Shown: positions 19,239 to 29,161 of the stretch, piece by piece
How the letters are laid out: the number at the start of each line of letters is the position of its first letter
How positions within the stretch are numbered: position 1 is the stretch's first letter
Source of the DNA: JACCZX01 sp963807155
GTDB taxonomy: Bacteria > Pseudomonadota > Gammaproteobacteria > Burkholderiales > Burkholderiaceae_F
Direction of reading: 5' to 3'
Length of the DNA stretch: 64,000 bases
Assembly (NCBI GenBank): GCA_963807155.1
Contig: CAWEAZ010000023.1
Coordinates: forward strand, 124,001-188,000
Notes under the pieces: generated by a model
Database searches by the model: none
The model's input: the letters and a program-made list of their open reading frames with translations, nothing else
What the model was told of the DNA's origin: nothing
Made by a program: the position numbers and the translations under genes

Positions 19239-19817
19239 ATGAACGCATGTAGCGCTCTTTGCGGCAGTGTGGGATGTGCACTGACGTGGGCTGATGCTCA
19301 CGCGACGGCCATCGTGGCGATAGTCGCAGTCGCATTTACTTTTTTTCAGATCCGCGTTGGGCGTGAACACAACAGGCTTTCGGTTCGGCCTCGGCTGGTG
19401 ATCTGGCTGGACACGACAACGGACGCTAGTGGTCACCATATAACAACCGTGGTTAGGAACCTGGGTCTTGGTCCCGCTTACGTAACGAAGATCGAGTACC
19501 TATTCAAAGGCGTGCCTGTAGATATTCGCGATGCGGATGCCGTGCAGAGAGCGATGCATGCAGCATTTGGGGCAAGGTGGGCGAAGGCCTGGCCACTCGT
19601 CGATCTTCGCGGCGTGCTTCCGATTCCGAAAGATGGAGAACTGGCACTGCTAAAGATCGAGACCGATTCGTCCACCGGTTCACTGAACAGTGACGTGGAG
19701 AAGCTAAGAGAGCTTTTCAAGACCGTCATTGAATATCTATCGCCCTACGACGAAGTGCTGAAGGTTGCAGGAAGCGCAGCGAGCCCAGGTATGCCCTATG
19801 TGCGAAGTAACGCCTAG
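19239..19817 (+). CDS. Hypothetical protein with N-terminal membrane helix
   Basis: No family recognised. The 192-aa product has one helix (about 22-38, AIVAIVAVAFTFFQIRVG) followed by a soluble domain starting RLSVRPRLVIWLD with several beta-like stretches (TTVVRNLGLGPAYVTKIEYL). This pattern, a TM plus a domain with NxGxGPA, is common in small proteins of unknown function from soil proteobacteria. It is 29 bases upstream of the MlaE-like gene, but its base use and lack of overlap give no firm operon link. Confidence 0.55.
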   Translation: MNACSALCGSVGCALTWADAHATAIVAIVAVAFTFFQIRVGREHNRLSVRPRLVIWLDTTTDASGHHITTVVRNLGLGPAYVTKIEYLFKGVPVDIRDADAVQRAMHAAFGARWAKAWPLVDLRGVLPIPKDGELALLKIETDSSTGSLNSDVEKLRELFKTVIEYLSPYDEVLKVAGSAASPGMPYVRSNA

Positions 19818-19846
19818 ATTCGAATTGCGCGCCCTATGATCTCGGC

Positions 19847-20649
19847 ATGACTTCGCTTCTTTCGTCACACGGCCCGCTTCCCGACGCAGGCCGCGCGACG
19901 CTGACGTGGTTCGCGGGTTGGTGGCGGATCATTTATTTCGGTGCGCTGATCCTCGTGTTGGCGCTCTCGCCATCGAGCTATGCCGGGCCGAATCGTTCGG
20001 CGCTGGCGCGGCACGTTTATGAGGACACCGCGCCGATCCTGCTTTGGTTCGTAGTGCTGTCGTCGTTGATCAGCGTGGTGATCATCCGCATCGTCGTCGT
20101 AACGGCCGTCAGCTATGGCCTCTCGCAATACGCGCTGGAGATGGTCGTGCGTGTGCTGGTGCTCGAGCTGATTCCGCTGACAGCGGCCGTGTTCGCTGCG
20201 CTTCGATGCGCTCTTCCGAACGCCGCGGAGATCGCGGACCTGCGTCGGCGTGGCGAATTCGATGCACTTGCACAGCAGGGTGTGGACCCGCTGCAGCGCG
20301 AAGTGCTGCCGCGCGTGGCGTCGGCTATGTTTTCCACGCTGATGCTCGCTGGCCTCAGCGGTGTGGTGACGGCGGTGCTGGCTTACGTGTCGGTTTACGG
20401 CTTTACGACCGGTGCGATTGCCGGCTACACGCGCACGTTTGGAAACGTGTTCAATCCGGCGGTGTCGATGATCTTCGCGCTCAAGGTGCTCTTCTTCGGC
20501 CTCGCCGTCGCGTTGATTCCGATTGCGTCGGTTCTTTACGATCGCTCGCGTGCACGCCGCGAACGAGCGCGGAATTGCAAAGCCTGATTCGTATTTTCGT
20601 GGTGATTCTGCTGATCGAAGTGGCGTCGCTGGTCGGTAACTACTACTGA
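19847..20649 (+). pseudogene. MlaE-type ABC transporter permease, frameshifted near the C-terminus
   Basis: About 267 aa when read through. The frame from ATG 19847 has five to six TM helices and the MlaE-like segment VLELIPLTAAVFAALRCALP. The paired block FGNVFNPAVSMIFALKVLFFGLAVALIPIA follows. Near 20560 the frame breaks; the proper family ending SAELQSLIRIFVVILLIEVASLVGNYY is in the next frame and stops at 20649. MlaE proteins move lipids across the inner membrane with an MlaF ATPase and an MlaD (MCE) partner. MlaD follows 19 bases later; no ATPase gene lies between them. Confidence 0.75.
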
Positions 20650-20668
20650 GAGATCGGCGCAGTTTGAA

Positions 20669-21628
20669 ATGAAAGAGCAACCCTCAGCAGCGACGACGCC
20701 CGCCAAGAACGTGGAGTTCAAGGCGGCGCTACTACTAGTGCTGCTGTTCATGCTTGTTGCCGGCACGGTCGTGTATCTGCTGTACGCACGCGGCGCGTTC
20801 GAGGAGACGCAACGGCTCGTGCTGATAGCGGACGACTCCGAAGGCGTGACAGTCGGCATGGACCTTACGTTTTCAGGCTTTGCAATAGGGCGAGTGCGGC
20901 GCATCGAACTGGCCGAAGATGGAACAACGCGCATCATCATCGACGTGCCGCGCAACGACGCACGCTGGCTGCGGACATCCAGCGTGTTCACCCTTACGCG
21001 TGGCTTGCTGGGCAACACTGCGCTGAAGGCATTCAGCGGGATTCTGTCCGATCCGCCGCTTCCAGACGGTGCCGAACGCAAAGTCTTCGTGGGCGATGCG
21101 ACCGCCGAGATTCCACGTCTCGTAGCCGACATGCGAGAGCTTGTCAGCAACCTGAGAGCGCTTACTGCTCAGGACTCGTCGCTTGCTACGAGCCTCGGCA
21201 ACGTGCGCGACGTCACCGAAAAGCTGAAAGGTGAGCGTGGCGCGCTGGGCATGTTGCTCGGCAGTGAGGCTGATGCAAAGAAGGTGATTACCGCCCTTGA
21301 CCGCACCAATGCATTGCTCGCTAGAGTCGACGGCCTCGCCGCCAAAGTCGATGCGCAGGCGTTCGGCCCCGAGGGCCTGGTGCCCGAAGCGCGTGCTGCG
21401 ATCGTGCAATTGAATGCGGCGCTTGCTGATGCGCGCACGAGCTTGAAGAAGGTCGACGCCATTCTCGAGGACGCACAGGTCGCCGCCGGCAACGCGCGCA
21501 ACGCGACCGCAGATCTCGCCGCGCTGCGCGCAGAGGTCGATACCAGTCTGCGCAAGGTGAGTCGCATGATCGACGAGGTCAATCGACGCTGGCCGTTCGC
21601 GCGCGACCCGAAGTTGAAGCTGCCATGA
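20669..21628 (+). CDS. MlaD/MCE-domain protein
   Basis: This 319-aa protein has an N-terminal anchor helix (about 15-35) and then an MCE domain: LIADDSEGVTVGMDLTFSGF, IGRVRRIELAEDGTTRIIID and LLGNTALKAFSG. A long C-terminal helical part (ALTAQDSSLATSLGNVRDVTEKL and onward) contains periodic Asn/Asp heptads, typical of MCE proteins that form a needle or hexamer. It would be the periplasmic lipid-binding subunit of the MlaE-type importer. Its stop overlaps the lipoprotein gene start by four bases (ATGA). Confidence 0.88.
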   Translation: MKEQPSAATTPAKNVEFKAALLLVLLFMLVAGTVVYLLYARGAFEETQRLVLIADDSEGVTVGMDLTFSGFAIGRVRRIELAEDGTTRIIIDVPRNDARWLRTSSVFTLTRGLLGNTALKAFSGILSDPPLPDGAERKVFVGDATAEIPRLVADMRELVSNLRALTAQDSSLATSLGNVRDVTEKLKGERGALGMLLGSEADAKKVITALDRTNALLARVDGLAAKVDAQAFGPEGLVPEARAAIVQLNAALADARTSLKKVDAILEDAQVAAGNARNATADLAALRAEVDTSLRKVSRMIDEVNRRWPFARDPKLKLP

Positions 21629-22288
21629 AACACGCGCTCGCGTTGCTCGCCGTCAGCGCACTGATCGCAGCATGCGCAAGCGGTCCGCCGGTTCCCGATT
21701 GGGAATCGAACGCGAAGACCTCGATGGACCACGCAGTCGCGGCCTACCTCGCGGGCGATACGCGCCTCGCCGACAGCGATTTCGAACGGGCGCGCAGCGA
21801 GATCGCACGCACCGGTCGCATCGATCTGCTCGGCCGCGCCGAACTCGTGCGCTGCGCCGCGCGTGTGGCGAGTCTCGTGTTCGAACCCTGTGAAGGCTTC
21901 GAGAAGCTCAGGGCTGACAGCGCTGCACCCGAGCGTGCGTACGCCGACTACCTCGCGGCACGTGTGCAGCCGCAGGACATCGCGCTGCTTCCGCCGCAAC
22001 ACCGCGCAGTTGCCGCTACAAACCTGAGCGCGGAGAATGCCGTCGCCGCGCTGCGCGCGATCGAAGATCCCCTATCGAGGCTGGTGGCGATCGGCGTGTT
22101 GTTTCAAGCAGGGCGCGCACATCCGACGGCGATCGCGCTCGCCGCTGACACGGCGTCGGCGCAGGGCTGGCGCCGTCCGCTGCTCGCGTGGCTCAACGTA
22201 CAGCTCGCGCTTGCGGAGAAAGCAGGAGATGCAGGTGAAGGCTGCGCGGCTCCGCAGGCGGATCGCGGTCGTGCAGGGAGACAAGTAG
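21625..22288 (+). pseudogene. Mla-associated lipoprotein, frameshifted near its end
   Basis: The ATG overlaps the MlaD stop (ATGA). A lipoprotein signal is present (LLAVSALIAACAS, lipobox Cys17), followed by a helical tetratricopeptide-like domain. The frame runs to 22395 with unlikely content, while the +1 frame from about 22235 gives the more natural ending KAARLRRRIAVVQGDK with a stop at 22288, so a one-base error is probable. It likely serves as an outer-membrane auxiliary lipoprotein of the transporter. I do not recognise a specific Pfam family. Confidence 0.6.
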
Positions 22289-22449
22289 AGGAGGCAGGCG
22301 ACGCGAAGATCGAAGCGCTGAGTTGTGTCCAAAGTGATGTTCCCTTCCACGTGATTCGAAGTACCTTTTTGAAACGCTGGCTGATGGTCAAGTGATGCAC
22401 GAAGCCGCTAACGCAGACGGTTTTGTGACATCGCTTTCGCGGCTGCGCC

Positions 22450-23418
22450 ATGACTGAACCTGGCGCCGGCGAAGCGCGGCGGGTACCGGAGAGCTCGAAA
22501 CAGCGCGCAGCGCTGCTGCTGGCTTTTGCGCTGGTTTTGGTGTGGGGCATCAACTTCAGCGTGCTGAAGGCGGTGCTCAATGCGCTGACGCCCAGTGGCT
22601 TCCTGTTTATTCGGTACCTGATCATGCCGCTCTGCGCAGCCGCGCTTCTCTGGCAACGATACGGCAGACGTTGGCCGCGACTGCCTCGCGCCGATCTCTG
22701 GGCGCTGCTGCGGCTGGGCTTGCTTGGACACCTGTTGCACGTCGGGCTGGTGACTTTCGGGATTCACTGGTCCACTGCTTTCTCGAGCTCGCTGATACTC
22801 GCGTGCGGGCCCGTGTTCACACTGCTGCTGTTGCGTGGTCTCGGTGTCGAAGTGCTGACGCGCGCGCAGATCGTCGGAGTGGCGATAGCCTGCGTCGGCG
22901 TATTGATCTTCCTCTCGGACAAGCTGCTTGGCGCGCAGTGGCGCGCGAGCGGCGGCGACCTGTTGTTGCTGTTGGCTGCGTTCTTCTTTTCCGCCTATAC
23001 GGTTAAAGCGAAGCCGCTGATCGAGCGCCACGGCGCGGTGCTGGTCATGGCGTACGCGACGCTGTTGGGCAGTGTTCCCCTGGTGCTGCTCAACTTGCCT
23101 GCTGGCCTTGAGGTGGAGTGGCGCGCGGTGCCGCTGGCGATCTGGGCTGGACTGCTGTGGGCGGTTGTTCTCTCCTCATTCGTGGGCTGGATCGTTTGGG
23201 GATGGGTCAATGCCGCGTGGGGCGTCGCTCGCACAGCGCCATTGATCTACCTGATGCCTCCGACGGCCGGACTGGTGGCGTGGTGGGTGACTGGCGAGGG
23301 CTACGGCGCAATCAAGCTCGTCGGCGCGGCGGTGACACTGATCGGAGTGGCCGTGGCCCAGTTCGCCCGACGCGGCGATCCTGCGCGCAGCGTTGAAAGC
23401 GTAGGCGTCGTCGACTGA
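22450..23418 (+). CDS. DMT-superfamily (EamA) transporter
   Basis: 322 aa with ten predicted TM helices in two repeated EamA halves (LVWGINFSVLKAVLNALTPSGFLFIRYLI in the first, LLLLLAAFFFSAYTVKAKPLIER at the start of the second). VWGWVNAAWGVARTAPLIYLMP is the typical second-half signature. EamA proteins export amino acids, drugs or metabolites. No regulator or substrate clue is adjacent. It ends 27 bases before a convergent gene. Confidence 0.9.
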   Translation: MTEPGAGEARRVPESSKQRAALLLAFALVLVWGINFSVLKAVLNALTPSGFLFIRYLIMPLCAAALLWQRYGRRWPRLPRADLWALLRLGLLGHLLHVGLVTFGIHWSTAFSSSLILACGPVFTLLLLRGLGVEVLTRAQIVGVAIACVGVLIFLSDKLLGAQWRASGGDLLLLLAAFFFSAYTVKAKPLIERHGAVLVMAYATLLGSVPLVLLNLPAGLEVEWRAVPLAIWAGLLWAVVLSSFVGWIVWGWVNAAWGVARTAPLIYLMPPTAGLVAWWVTGEGYGAIKLVGAAVTLIGVAVAQFARRGDPARSVESVGVVD

Positions 23419-23445
23419 TCTTTCGGAATCTGCAGTTTCGGCCGG

Positions 23446-24252
23446 TCAAGGCTGTGTTGCCTCAGGCTTATCGGGCGCAGCCGGAGGGAACCGGCTGGCT
23501 TGTATTGCGACAAGCTGATCTTCTGTCGTCGCCACTATCCACGAGCGTGCTGCCTCAACGATGTGTCGATTGTGATCCTTGAACGGACCCATCGTCGCGA
23601 CGGGTTTCCACAGCACGGGTCCGGCCCGACTCTTCTTGCCTGACGGTGTACCGACCAGCAGGCAGTAAGGTCCAAGCGGCAGTGATACGAATGGCTGCGC
23701 CGGCTTGGCGCGCACGCGCCAGTCAATGAACGGCGCTTCGTTAATCAACAGCGGGTTGGGCAATCCGTGAAACACGGTGAAGTCATACAACGCGAGTTGG
23801 TCGCGCAAACCCACATAGGCGCGGCGAATGTCGCTGATGGCTGCGGCGCGAATTTCGTCCTCGAACATCGGCTCCAACGCGTAGCGCGCCAGCGCGCTCT
23901 GCGCTTCTTGTTGATAGGCGCAGACAAGGCCAAGCTCCACGCAGTCTTGCGCGGCACGTTGAACGTCCGCAGCCGGCCCGGCCTCTTCGGGTTTGCCGTG
24001 TTGGGCTGCATGCAGGAAGCGCGCAAGTCGTCCTTCGTGCGTCGCGGGGCCCGCGGCATGCGCAGCGTCGTCCGCATCCTTCGCGAGTGACACATAGAAG
24101 ATCTTTTCAGCGGCAAACCGCGATTTCTTGCCGTCGTCGAATTTGATCTCGCCGTCGCGGCAATCGAGATAGCGAGTACCGACGTGGCCATGCTCCCAAA
24201 CCCAGTTTCTAAAAAAGGGCCGCAACGGATGTGAAGTCTCTGTGTCGGCCAT
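23446..24252 (-). CDS. Hypothetical protein, distantly DUF4238-like
   Basis: The 268-aa product has FRNWVWEHGHVG near its start, an alanine-rich helical middle, FTVFHGLPNPLLINEAPFIDW and PLGPYCLLVGTPSG toward the end. The pattern of a conserved residual-acid site followed by a beta-hairpin PLGPxxxLxxGxP recalls DUF4238 proteins, but I would not assign it on this alone. No signal peptide or TM helix. Convergent with the DMT gene and divergent from the PGPGW gene. Confidence 0.55.
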   Translation of the reverse strand: MADTETSHPLRPFFRNWVWEHGHVGTRYLDCRDGEIKFDDGKKSRFAAEKIFYVSLAKDADDAAHAAGPATHEGRLARFLHAAQHGKPEEAGPAADVQRAAQDCVELGLVCAYQQEAQSALARYALEPMFEDEIRAAAISDIRRAYVGLRDQLALYDFTVFHGLPNPLLINEAPFIDWRVRAKPAQPFVSLPLGPYCLLVGTPSGKKSRAGPVLWKPVATMGPFKDHNRHIVEAARSWIVATTEDQLVAIQASRFPPAAPDKPEATQP

Positions 24253-24353
24253 TGAACTTGCGGTGTGCGTGTGCTATCCAGCTTCCGGTTGATATTCTCG
24301 TGCCCGACAAGCGCATAGAGAAGGCGCTGTCCTAGCGAAAATGAGAAGGCAGC

Positions 24354-24584
24354 ATGAGCAGCGACCAGCATTCGAAGTTTCGCTTCGCCAAACGCATTGT
24401 GGTCGCGGTGGTGGGTGGAACCGTCACTCTGATCGGGGTTGCACTGATCGTATTGCCGGGGCCGGCATTCATTGTGATTCCTATTGGCCTTTCGATACTT
24501 GCGACGGAATTCGTTTGGGCCAGAGGATTCTTGAAAAAAGCGCGCGAGATGGCGAAGCGCGTCACGTCAAAATCAAAAACCTGA
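24354..24584 (+). CDS. PGPGW-type small transmembrane protein
   Basis: The 76-aa protein holds one conserved membrane unit, VVAVVGGTVTLIGVALIVLP then GPAFIVIPIGLSILATEFVWA, followed by a basic tail KKAREMAKRVTSKSK. The VLPGPGW-like turn (here LPGPAF) between two helices defines the family. Function is unknown. It lies between a divergent unknown gene and a convergent histidine-kinase gene. Confidence 0.8.
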   Translation: MSSDQHSKFRFAKRIVVAVVGGTVTLIGVALIVLPGPAFIVIPIGLSILATEFVWARGFLKKAREMAKRVTSKSKT

Positions 24585-24618
24585 TGCCGAAACCGCAGAG
24601 TCGAACCGACCTACTACC

Positions 24619-26827
24619 TCACGACTCCGATAACAGCGCCTGCAGGGACGTGAACTCGACCGGTTTCGCAAGATGCTCGTTAAACCCGGCCGCGAGCGCA
24701 GAGCGTCGATCTTCCTGCGTGCCGTAGCCCGTAACCGCGATCAGCCGCAAGCGAGACGTCGCAGGATTGTTTCGCAGACGTCGCGCAACTTCATAGCCAT
24801 CCATGTCCGGCAAGCCGATGTCGACCAGCACAAAATCCGGCGCAAGCGAACCCGCCAACTCGAGTCCGTCCTTGCCGTCGCAAGCGACGGACACTTGATG
24901 GTCGTCCAGGCGAAGGAGCTCCGCAAGCGAATCACGCGCGTCGTCGTCATCTTCGATGATCAGAACGTGGCGCGGCATTGCTGTCTTGGTCGCGGGCGTG
25001 TCAACACCGGAGAGTGCCACAGGGGGCTCGATGGCCGGTAACTCGACTGTGAACGTGGCGCCGTGATTCGGGCCGTCGCTCTTTGCCTGCACGGTTCCGT
25101 CATGCAGCTCGACCAGCCGCTGGACCATCGTGAGTCCAATGCCCAATCCGCCCGGCTCTCGCGCCAAAGTGCGCTCGCCCTGCACGAACAAATCGAACAC
25201 TCGACCGATTAGTTCAGGCGGCATGCCTAAACCGGTGTCGCTGATTTCCAGTATCGCCTTTGCACCTTCAGGTCGAAGCGCGATGCGGATCTTTCCGCCA
25301 GCAGGCGTGTATTTGATCGCGTTATCCAGCAGATTTGTGAACACCTGTTCGATGCGCGCGCGATCTGCGGACACCCATACGGACTGGAGTTCAGTGCTGA
25401 CGTCGTGATGCAGGAATCGATCGTCGTGTTTCCACGCATCCAGCCACTGAACCACGGCGATTGCCAAATCGAGCGGCTCGCGTTGCAGCCGCACTTTGCC
25501 GCCTGTCACGCGACCGACTTCGAGCAGATCGTCCACCAGGCGCGTCATGTGTTCGACCTGCCGGCCAAGAATGGCGCTGACATTCTCGAGCACCTGCGGC
25601 TGGTTCCGCGCCATCTTCAGCAACTGAGCCGCGTTCGATACCGAGGCGAGCGGATTGCGCAGCTCGTGCCCCAGCATTGCGAGAAACTCGTCCTTTGCGC
25701 GATCCGCCGTTCGTAGTGCGTGTTCTGCCTGGCGCTGCCGCTCTTCGCGATCCCGAATTGCAATCGCTGATTCGCCCAACGCGCGGGCAAGCTCGCGTTA
25801 CTTCATCGACGGAACCGCTCGGCGGCAGCGCTGCGGTTTCACCTCGTCCTAACGCAGGTGCCGCCCGCGCGAGTGCCGCAATCGGCTGCGAGATGCGCGA
25901 GGCGAGCCACCACGCGATCCACAAGCCGAGCATCGCTGCGCCGGCGAATCCGGCGACGAGCACATAGACACCGTTGAGGCTCTCCTCGACGACGCTTCGT
26001 GGCACCGCGATCGATGTGGACCATCGGCTCAGCGACGAGCGTTGAAACGCGCGATAGATTTCACTTCCGTCGAGCAGTTGCCCACGCTGAAACCCTTGCG
26101 GCGCGCTCTCCAGCGCTCGCTTCAGCGACTCGCTTGGGGCGGTGCTCCCTTTTTCCGGCATCGGTTTGCGCGCGACGAAACCGTAGCTGCCATCGATGAC
26201 AGCAATTGCCCAAGTGGCGGGGAATCCTTGCCGCTCAACGATTCCGCTGATGACCGAAGTCTCCACAACTGCAGAGAGAATGTATTTCGGCTTGCCATCG
26301 CGCAGCACGGGGACGCGTACGGTGAACAGCGGTCGGTTGAGGACGCCGCCCGTTACGACATTGCCAATAGTCGGGCGTCCCGACTTCGCCGATTCGAGGA
26401 CGCTGGCCGGATCGAGCGTCTTGAATAGCGGCGCACCGGGCGGCACCAGTAGATTCAGCATCATCTGAGCCGTGTCCGGATGCGACACCACGATATTGGA
26501 CCAGTCGCCGCGCCGACCCTCGAGCGCCCGCTGCGCCTCGACGCGAAATGCTGCGAGGTCGTCGCGATCCAGAGCCGGCGAGCGCGCCAGCATCTCGAGC
26601 GGAGTTATCGATGCACGCAATTCCGCGTCGATCGCCGTCATCAGCGCACGTACGCGATCGAGCGCAGCGCGCTCGAATGAATCACGCTCCCTTTCCACCA
26701 GCATGTACGCGCCAACAGCGCCAAAGATCGCCATTGGCAGCAATGTCGCGAAGGTGAGCGCCCAGAGGCGTGAGCGGATATTCAAGGTCTGCGCTATTTC
26801 AAACCAGGCGCGTAGCTTAGTGAACAA
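24619..26827 (-). pseudogene. Hybrid sensor histidine kinase with receiver domain, frameshifted once
   Basis: Read with one frame change near 25795 this gives a protein of about 735 aa: TM1 near the N-terminus (LWALTFATLLPMAIFGAVGA), a periplasmic dCache-like sensor, TM2 (VLVAGFAGAAMLGLWIAWWLAS) with a HAMP-like linker, HisKA with FLAMLGHELRNPLASVSNAA (phospho-His), HATPase with NLLDNAIKYTP and GLGMPPELIGRVFDLF, and a C-terminal REC domain with FVLVDIGLPDMDGYEVA (Asp) and KPVEF. One missing base after GTAACG splits it into two frames. No separate response regulator adjoins it. Confidence 0.85.
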
Positions 26828-26891
26828 CCCTACCGTTCAAACGTTAGAACGGTGCTGCGGCAATTGGTAGCGGATGCTGGTCGAAGCTGGC

Positions 26892-27470
26892 TTAGCGGTC
26901 AAAATACGACAAGCTCGAACGCTTTACGTCCAACGATCCAGGCAGCGTTTCCAACCAGGCGGGCAATGTCTTTGACCAACCGGGAGGAGTTTCAGGGGTT
27001 GCGGATGAGCCTTGCGCGGCGCTCTCTTGGAGAGCCTCTTCAAACGACTTTCGCGCAACGTACTGGCTCAATATTGCCGGGATGAGGGTGGCGCGATCGA
27101 CGCCTTTGATGGTCGCAATCTGATCCAGTGCGTCAAGCACGTGACGCTCGACCGGATCGAGCAACTCAATGGCATGCGCTTCCTTGCTGACCCGGAGTTG
27201 TTCTGCGCGTTGAGCACGCCGACGCTCTTCGCGGCGGAGTGTCCGATCGAGAAACAAGATGAGTAGCAAAGCGGCGGCGGATAAGGTAACGAGAGTGAAT
27301 TGACCCCGGTAAGGATCCGCAACGCTCGAGTTCGAGCTACCCAGGCTGTATCCCATCCCGAACGAACACAGAATCGCAAAGAAGTAGCCGGCCCAGATAG
27401 GCAATTTATCCAGCAGCCCAAACAATTGCTGCCAGTGGAACTGCTTTCGCTGCAAATCTGCGTAACTCAT
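26892..27470 (-). CDS. Hypothetical membrane protein with two TM helices
   Basis: The ATG at 27470 follows AGGAGGCCGA, which decides the start over an upstream in-frame codon. The 192-aa product has two helices (about 22-43 and 58-77), then a charged linker (RTLRREERRRAQRAEQLRVS) and a helical domain DPVERHVLDALDQIATIKGVDRATL that resembles a short winged-helix-like segment. No family recognised. It stands alone between the kinase gene and the quinone reductase gene. Confidence 0.65.
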   Translation of the reverse strand: MSYADLQRKQFHWQQLFGLLDKLPIWAGYFFAILCSFGMGYSLGSSNSSVADPYRGQFTLVTLSAAALLLILFLDRTLRREERRRAQRAEQLRVSKEAHAIELLDPVERHVLDALDQIATIKGVDRATLIPAILSQYVARKSFEEALQESAAQGSSATPETPPGWSKTLPAWLETLPGSLDVKRSSLSYFDR

Positions 27471-27617
27471 TCGGCCTCCTGCCGATGCACAGATTCGCAT
27501 TGGTTTGACGCAGCTGGTAATAACGTAATTACGTGTCTGCTTCGCGGCCCGAAGTCACGGGCACCAGGGCCACGGCCCCGGCTCTTGCCCAACGTCTGCT
27601 CCTCGCCCGACGTGCGG

Positions 27618-28604
27618 TCAAGGAATATCGAGCACCACGTTGCCGATGGCCTGGCCGCTTTCGACCAGCCGATGCGCTTCAGCCGCTTTCGACAAAGGCA
27701 TGCGTGCAGCAATCTGATGCTTCAGTTTGTTTTCCCTGAGCAGACGCGACACGTCGGCAAGATCGCTCGCGCGTTCCGCCGCATTGAGGTTGTAGACGAT
27801 GAAGAAGTAATAGCGCGTGTTCTTCAGAATCGAAGCGAAGAACGGCACCGCAATCTCCGGCGCGCCGCTTCCGTAGACGACGATCTCACCATCGCTGCGC
27901 AGCGCCGCGAGGTCCGACTGAATGTTCGCCGCGAGATCCATCTCGATGATGCGATCAACGCCGCGCCTGTCCGTCAGTTCCACGCAGCGCTGTCCAACGT
28001 CTTCGGTCTTGTAGTTGATGAAGGTGTCGGCACCGGCCGCAATCGCAATCGCACCTTTCGCATCACTGCTTACGGTTGCGATGACGCGCTTGGCACCGCC
28101 CAGCTTTGCAAACTGAATCGCATAGTGGCCAACGGCACCCGCACCTCCGGTCACCAATACCGATTTGCCGCTGACGCCACCGCTCATCGCGACCGCGTGA
28201 TACGCAGTCAGCGCCGGAATGCCGAGACACGCGCCCGCGGAGAAGTCAATCGCGTCGGGCAACGTGACCGCCTGCTGCGCGGGCAGCACGACATACTGGG
28301 CTGCGGTGCCCATCGGCCTTTGCCACGCCGCGTTCCACACCCAGACTCGTTCGCCGATACGCGCCGGATCAACCCCACTTCCAACCTGATCGATCACGCC
28401 CGCGCCATCGCTGTGCGGAACAATCCGCGGGAACGGCAGTGTCTTGTTGCGCACACCCGCGCGCGATTTCACATCTGAAGGATTGACGCCGGAGCTCGCA
28501 AGCTTGACGCGAACCTCGCCCGCGCCGGCCGATGGTGTTTCGATCTCGGTGAATGAAAGGACCTCATCGGCAGGCCCTACGCGGTTGTAATGAACTGCGA
28601 GCAT
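27618..28604 (-). CDS. NADPH:quinone oxidoreductase family protein
   Basis: 328 aa, zinc-free medium-chain dehydrogenase. The GroES-like domain carries VRVKLASSGVNPSDVKSRAG and SDGAGVIDQVGSGVDPARIGERVWV; the Rossmann part has VLVTGGAGAVGHYAIQFAKL and VIATVSSDAKG. Such enzymes reduce quinones or alpha,beta-unsaturated carbonyls with NADPH. It ends just after a GFA gene on the same strand (10 bases apart), so the two could be cotranscribed. Confidence 0.88.
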   Translation of the reverse strand: MLAVHYNRVGPADEVLSFTEIETPSAGAGEVRVKLASSGVNPSDVKSRAGVRNKTLPFPRIVPHSDGAGVIDQVGSGVDPARIGERVWVWNAAWQRPMGTAAQYVVLPAQQAVTLPDAIDFSAGACLGIPALTAYHAVAMSGGVSGKSVLVTGGAGAVGHYAIQFAKLGGAKRVIATVSSDAKGAIAIAAGADTFINYKTEDVGQRCVELTDRRGVDRIIEMDLAANIQSDLAALRSDGEIVVYGSGAPEIAVPFFASILKNTRYYFFIVYNLNAAERASDLADVSRLLRENKLKHQIAARMPLSKAAEAHRLVESGQAIGNVVLDIP

Positions 28605-28613
28605 CTGATGCGG

Positions 28614-29042
28614 TCACTTGGTAGGAGCCTGCGCTCCCTGTGGAAACGTGACCATGTCGGACGGAATCGACACCCACGATCGCTTCGACTGGACCCAGAT
28701 GTGACGTTGTATTGGAGCCCACTCGGGGTCATCGAACGTCGCCACCGCGATCGCTCTGAGACCCGGCCGTACCTGCACGGTATGAGTGACTGTCGTTCCG
28801 CATCGCGAGCAAAACTCCATCTTGAGCCATCTGCCGCTCTCGTCGGAGTGATGCTCATACGCCGTGAGCTTCCCCTGCAAGATTTCCACATTGCGCTCAT
28901 CGAAGTAGGCGACTGTCGCGAACGCGCTGCCCAGTCGTCGTTGACAGAACGTGCAATGGCAGATCTGGCAAATGTCCGGATTTCCTTGCACCCGATACCG
29001 AACGGCGCCGCAAGCGCAACCACCTTCATGAACCTGGTTCAT
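28614..29042 (-). CDS. GFA-family (glutathione-dependent formaldehyde-activating enzyme-like) protein
   Basis: From the ATG at 29042 the protein has 142 aa. It has the zinc-binding cysteine set: GGCACGAVRYRV, ICQICHCTFCQRRLGS and EFCSRCGTTVTH. GFA-fold proteins bind zinc with seven cysteines; only a few have a proven formaldehyde link, so the reaction is open. A GTG at 29066 is a weaker start. This copy lies outside the cassette array that holds three more family members. Confidence 0.82.
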   Translation of the reverse strand: MNQVHEGGCACGAVRYRVQGNPDICQICHCTFCQRRLGSAFATVAYFDERNVEILQGKLTAYEHHSDESGRWLKMEFCSRCGTTVTHTVQVRPGLRAIAVATFDDPEWAPIQRHIWVQSKRSWVSIPSDMVTFPQGAQAPTK

Positions 29043-29161
29043 TGGCTGGTTAGGCTGACTTCCCACTTCACCGCAATGGATGCACCATATTGCTAGGCGC
29101 AGAAGCAGTCAATCGCCCTGTGTTTGGACTATTTTCTCAATCGCGCATGAGGACGCATCAC

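Noticed and set aside
29049..29055. GTTAGGC beside the GFA gene at 28614-29042, like a cassette boundary
   Set aside because: On the strand of that gene it reads GCCTAAC rather than GTTRRRY before the start, and no attC core is near, so it is a chance 7-mer.
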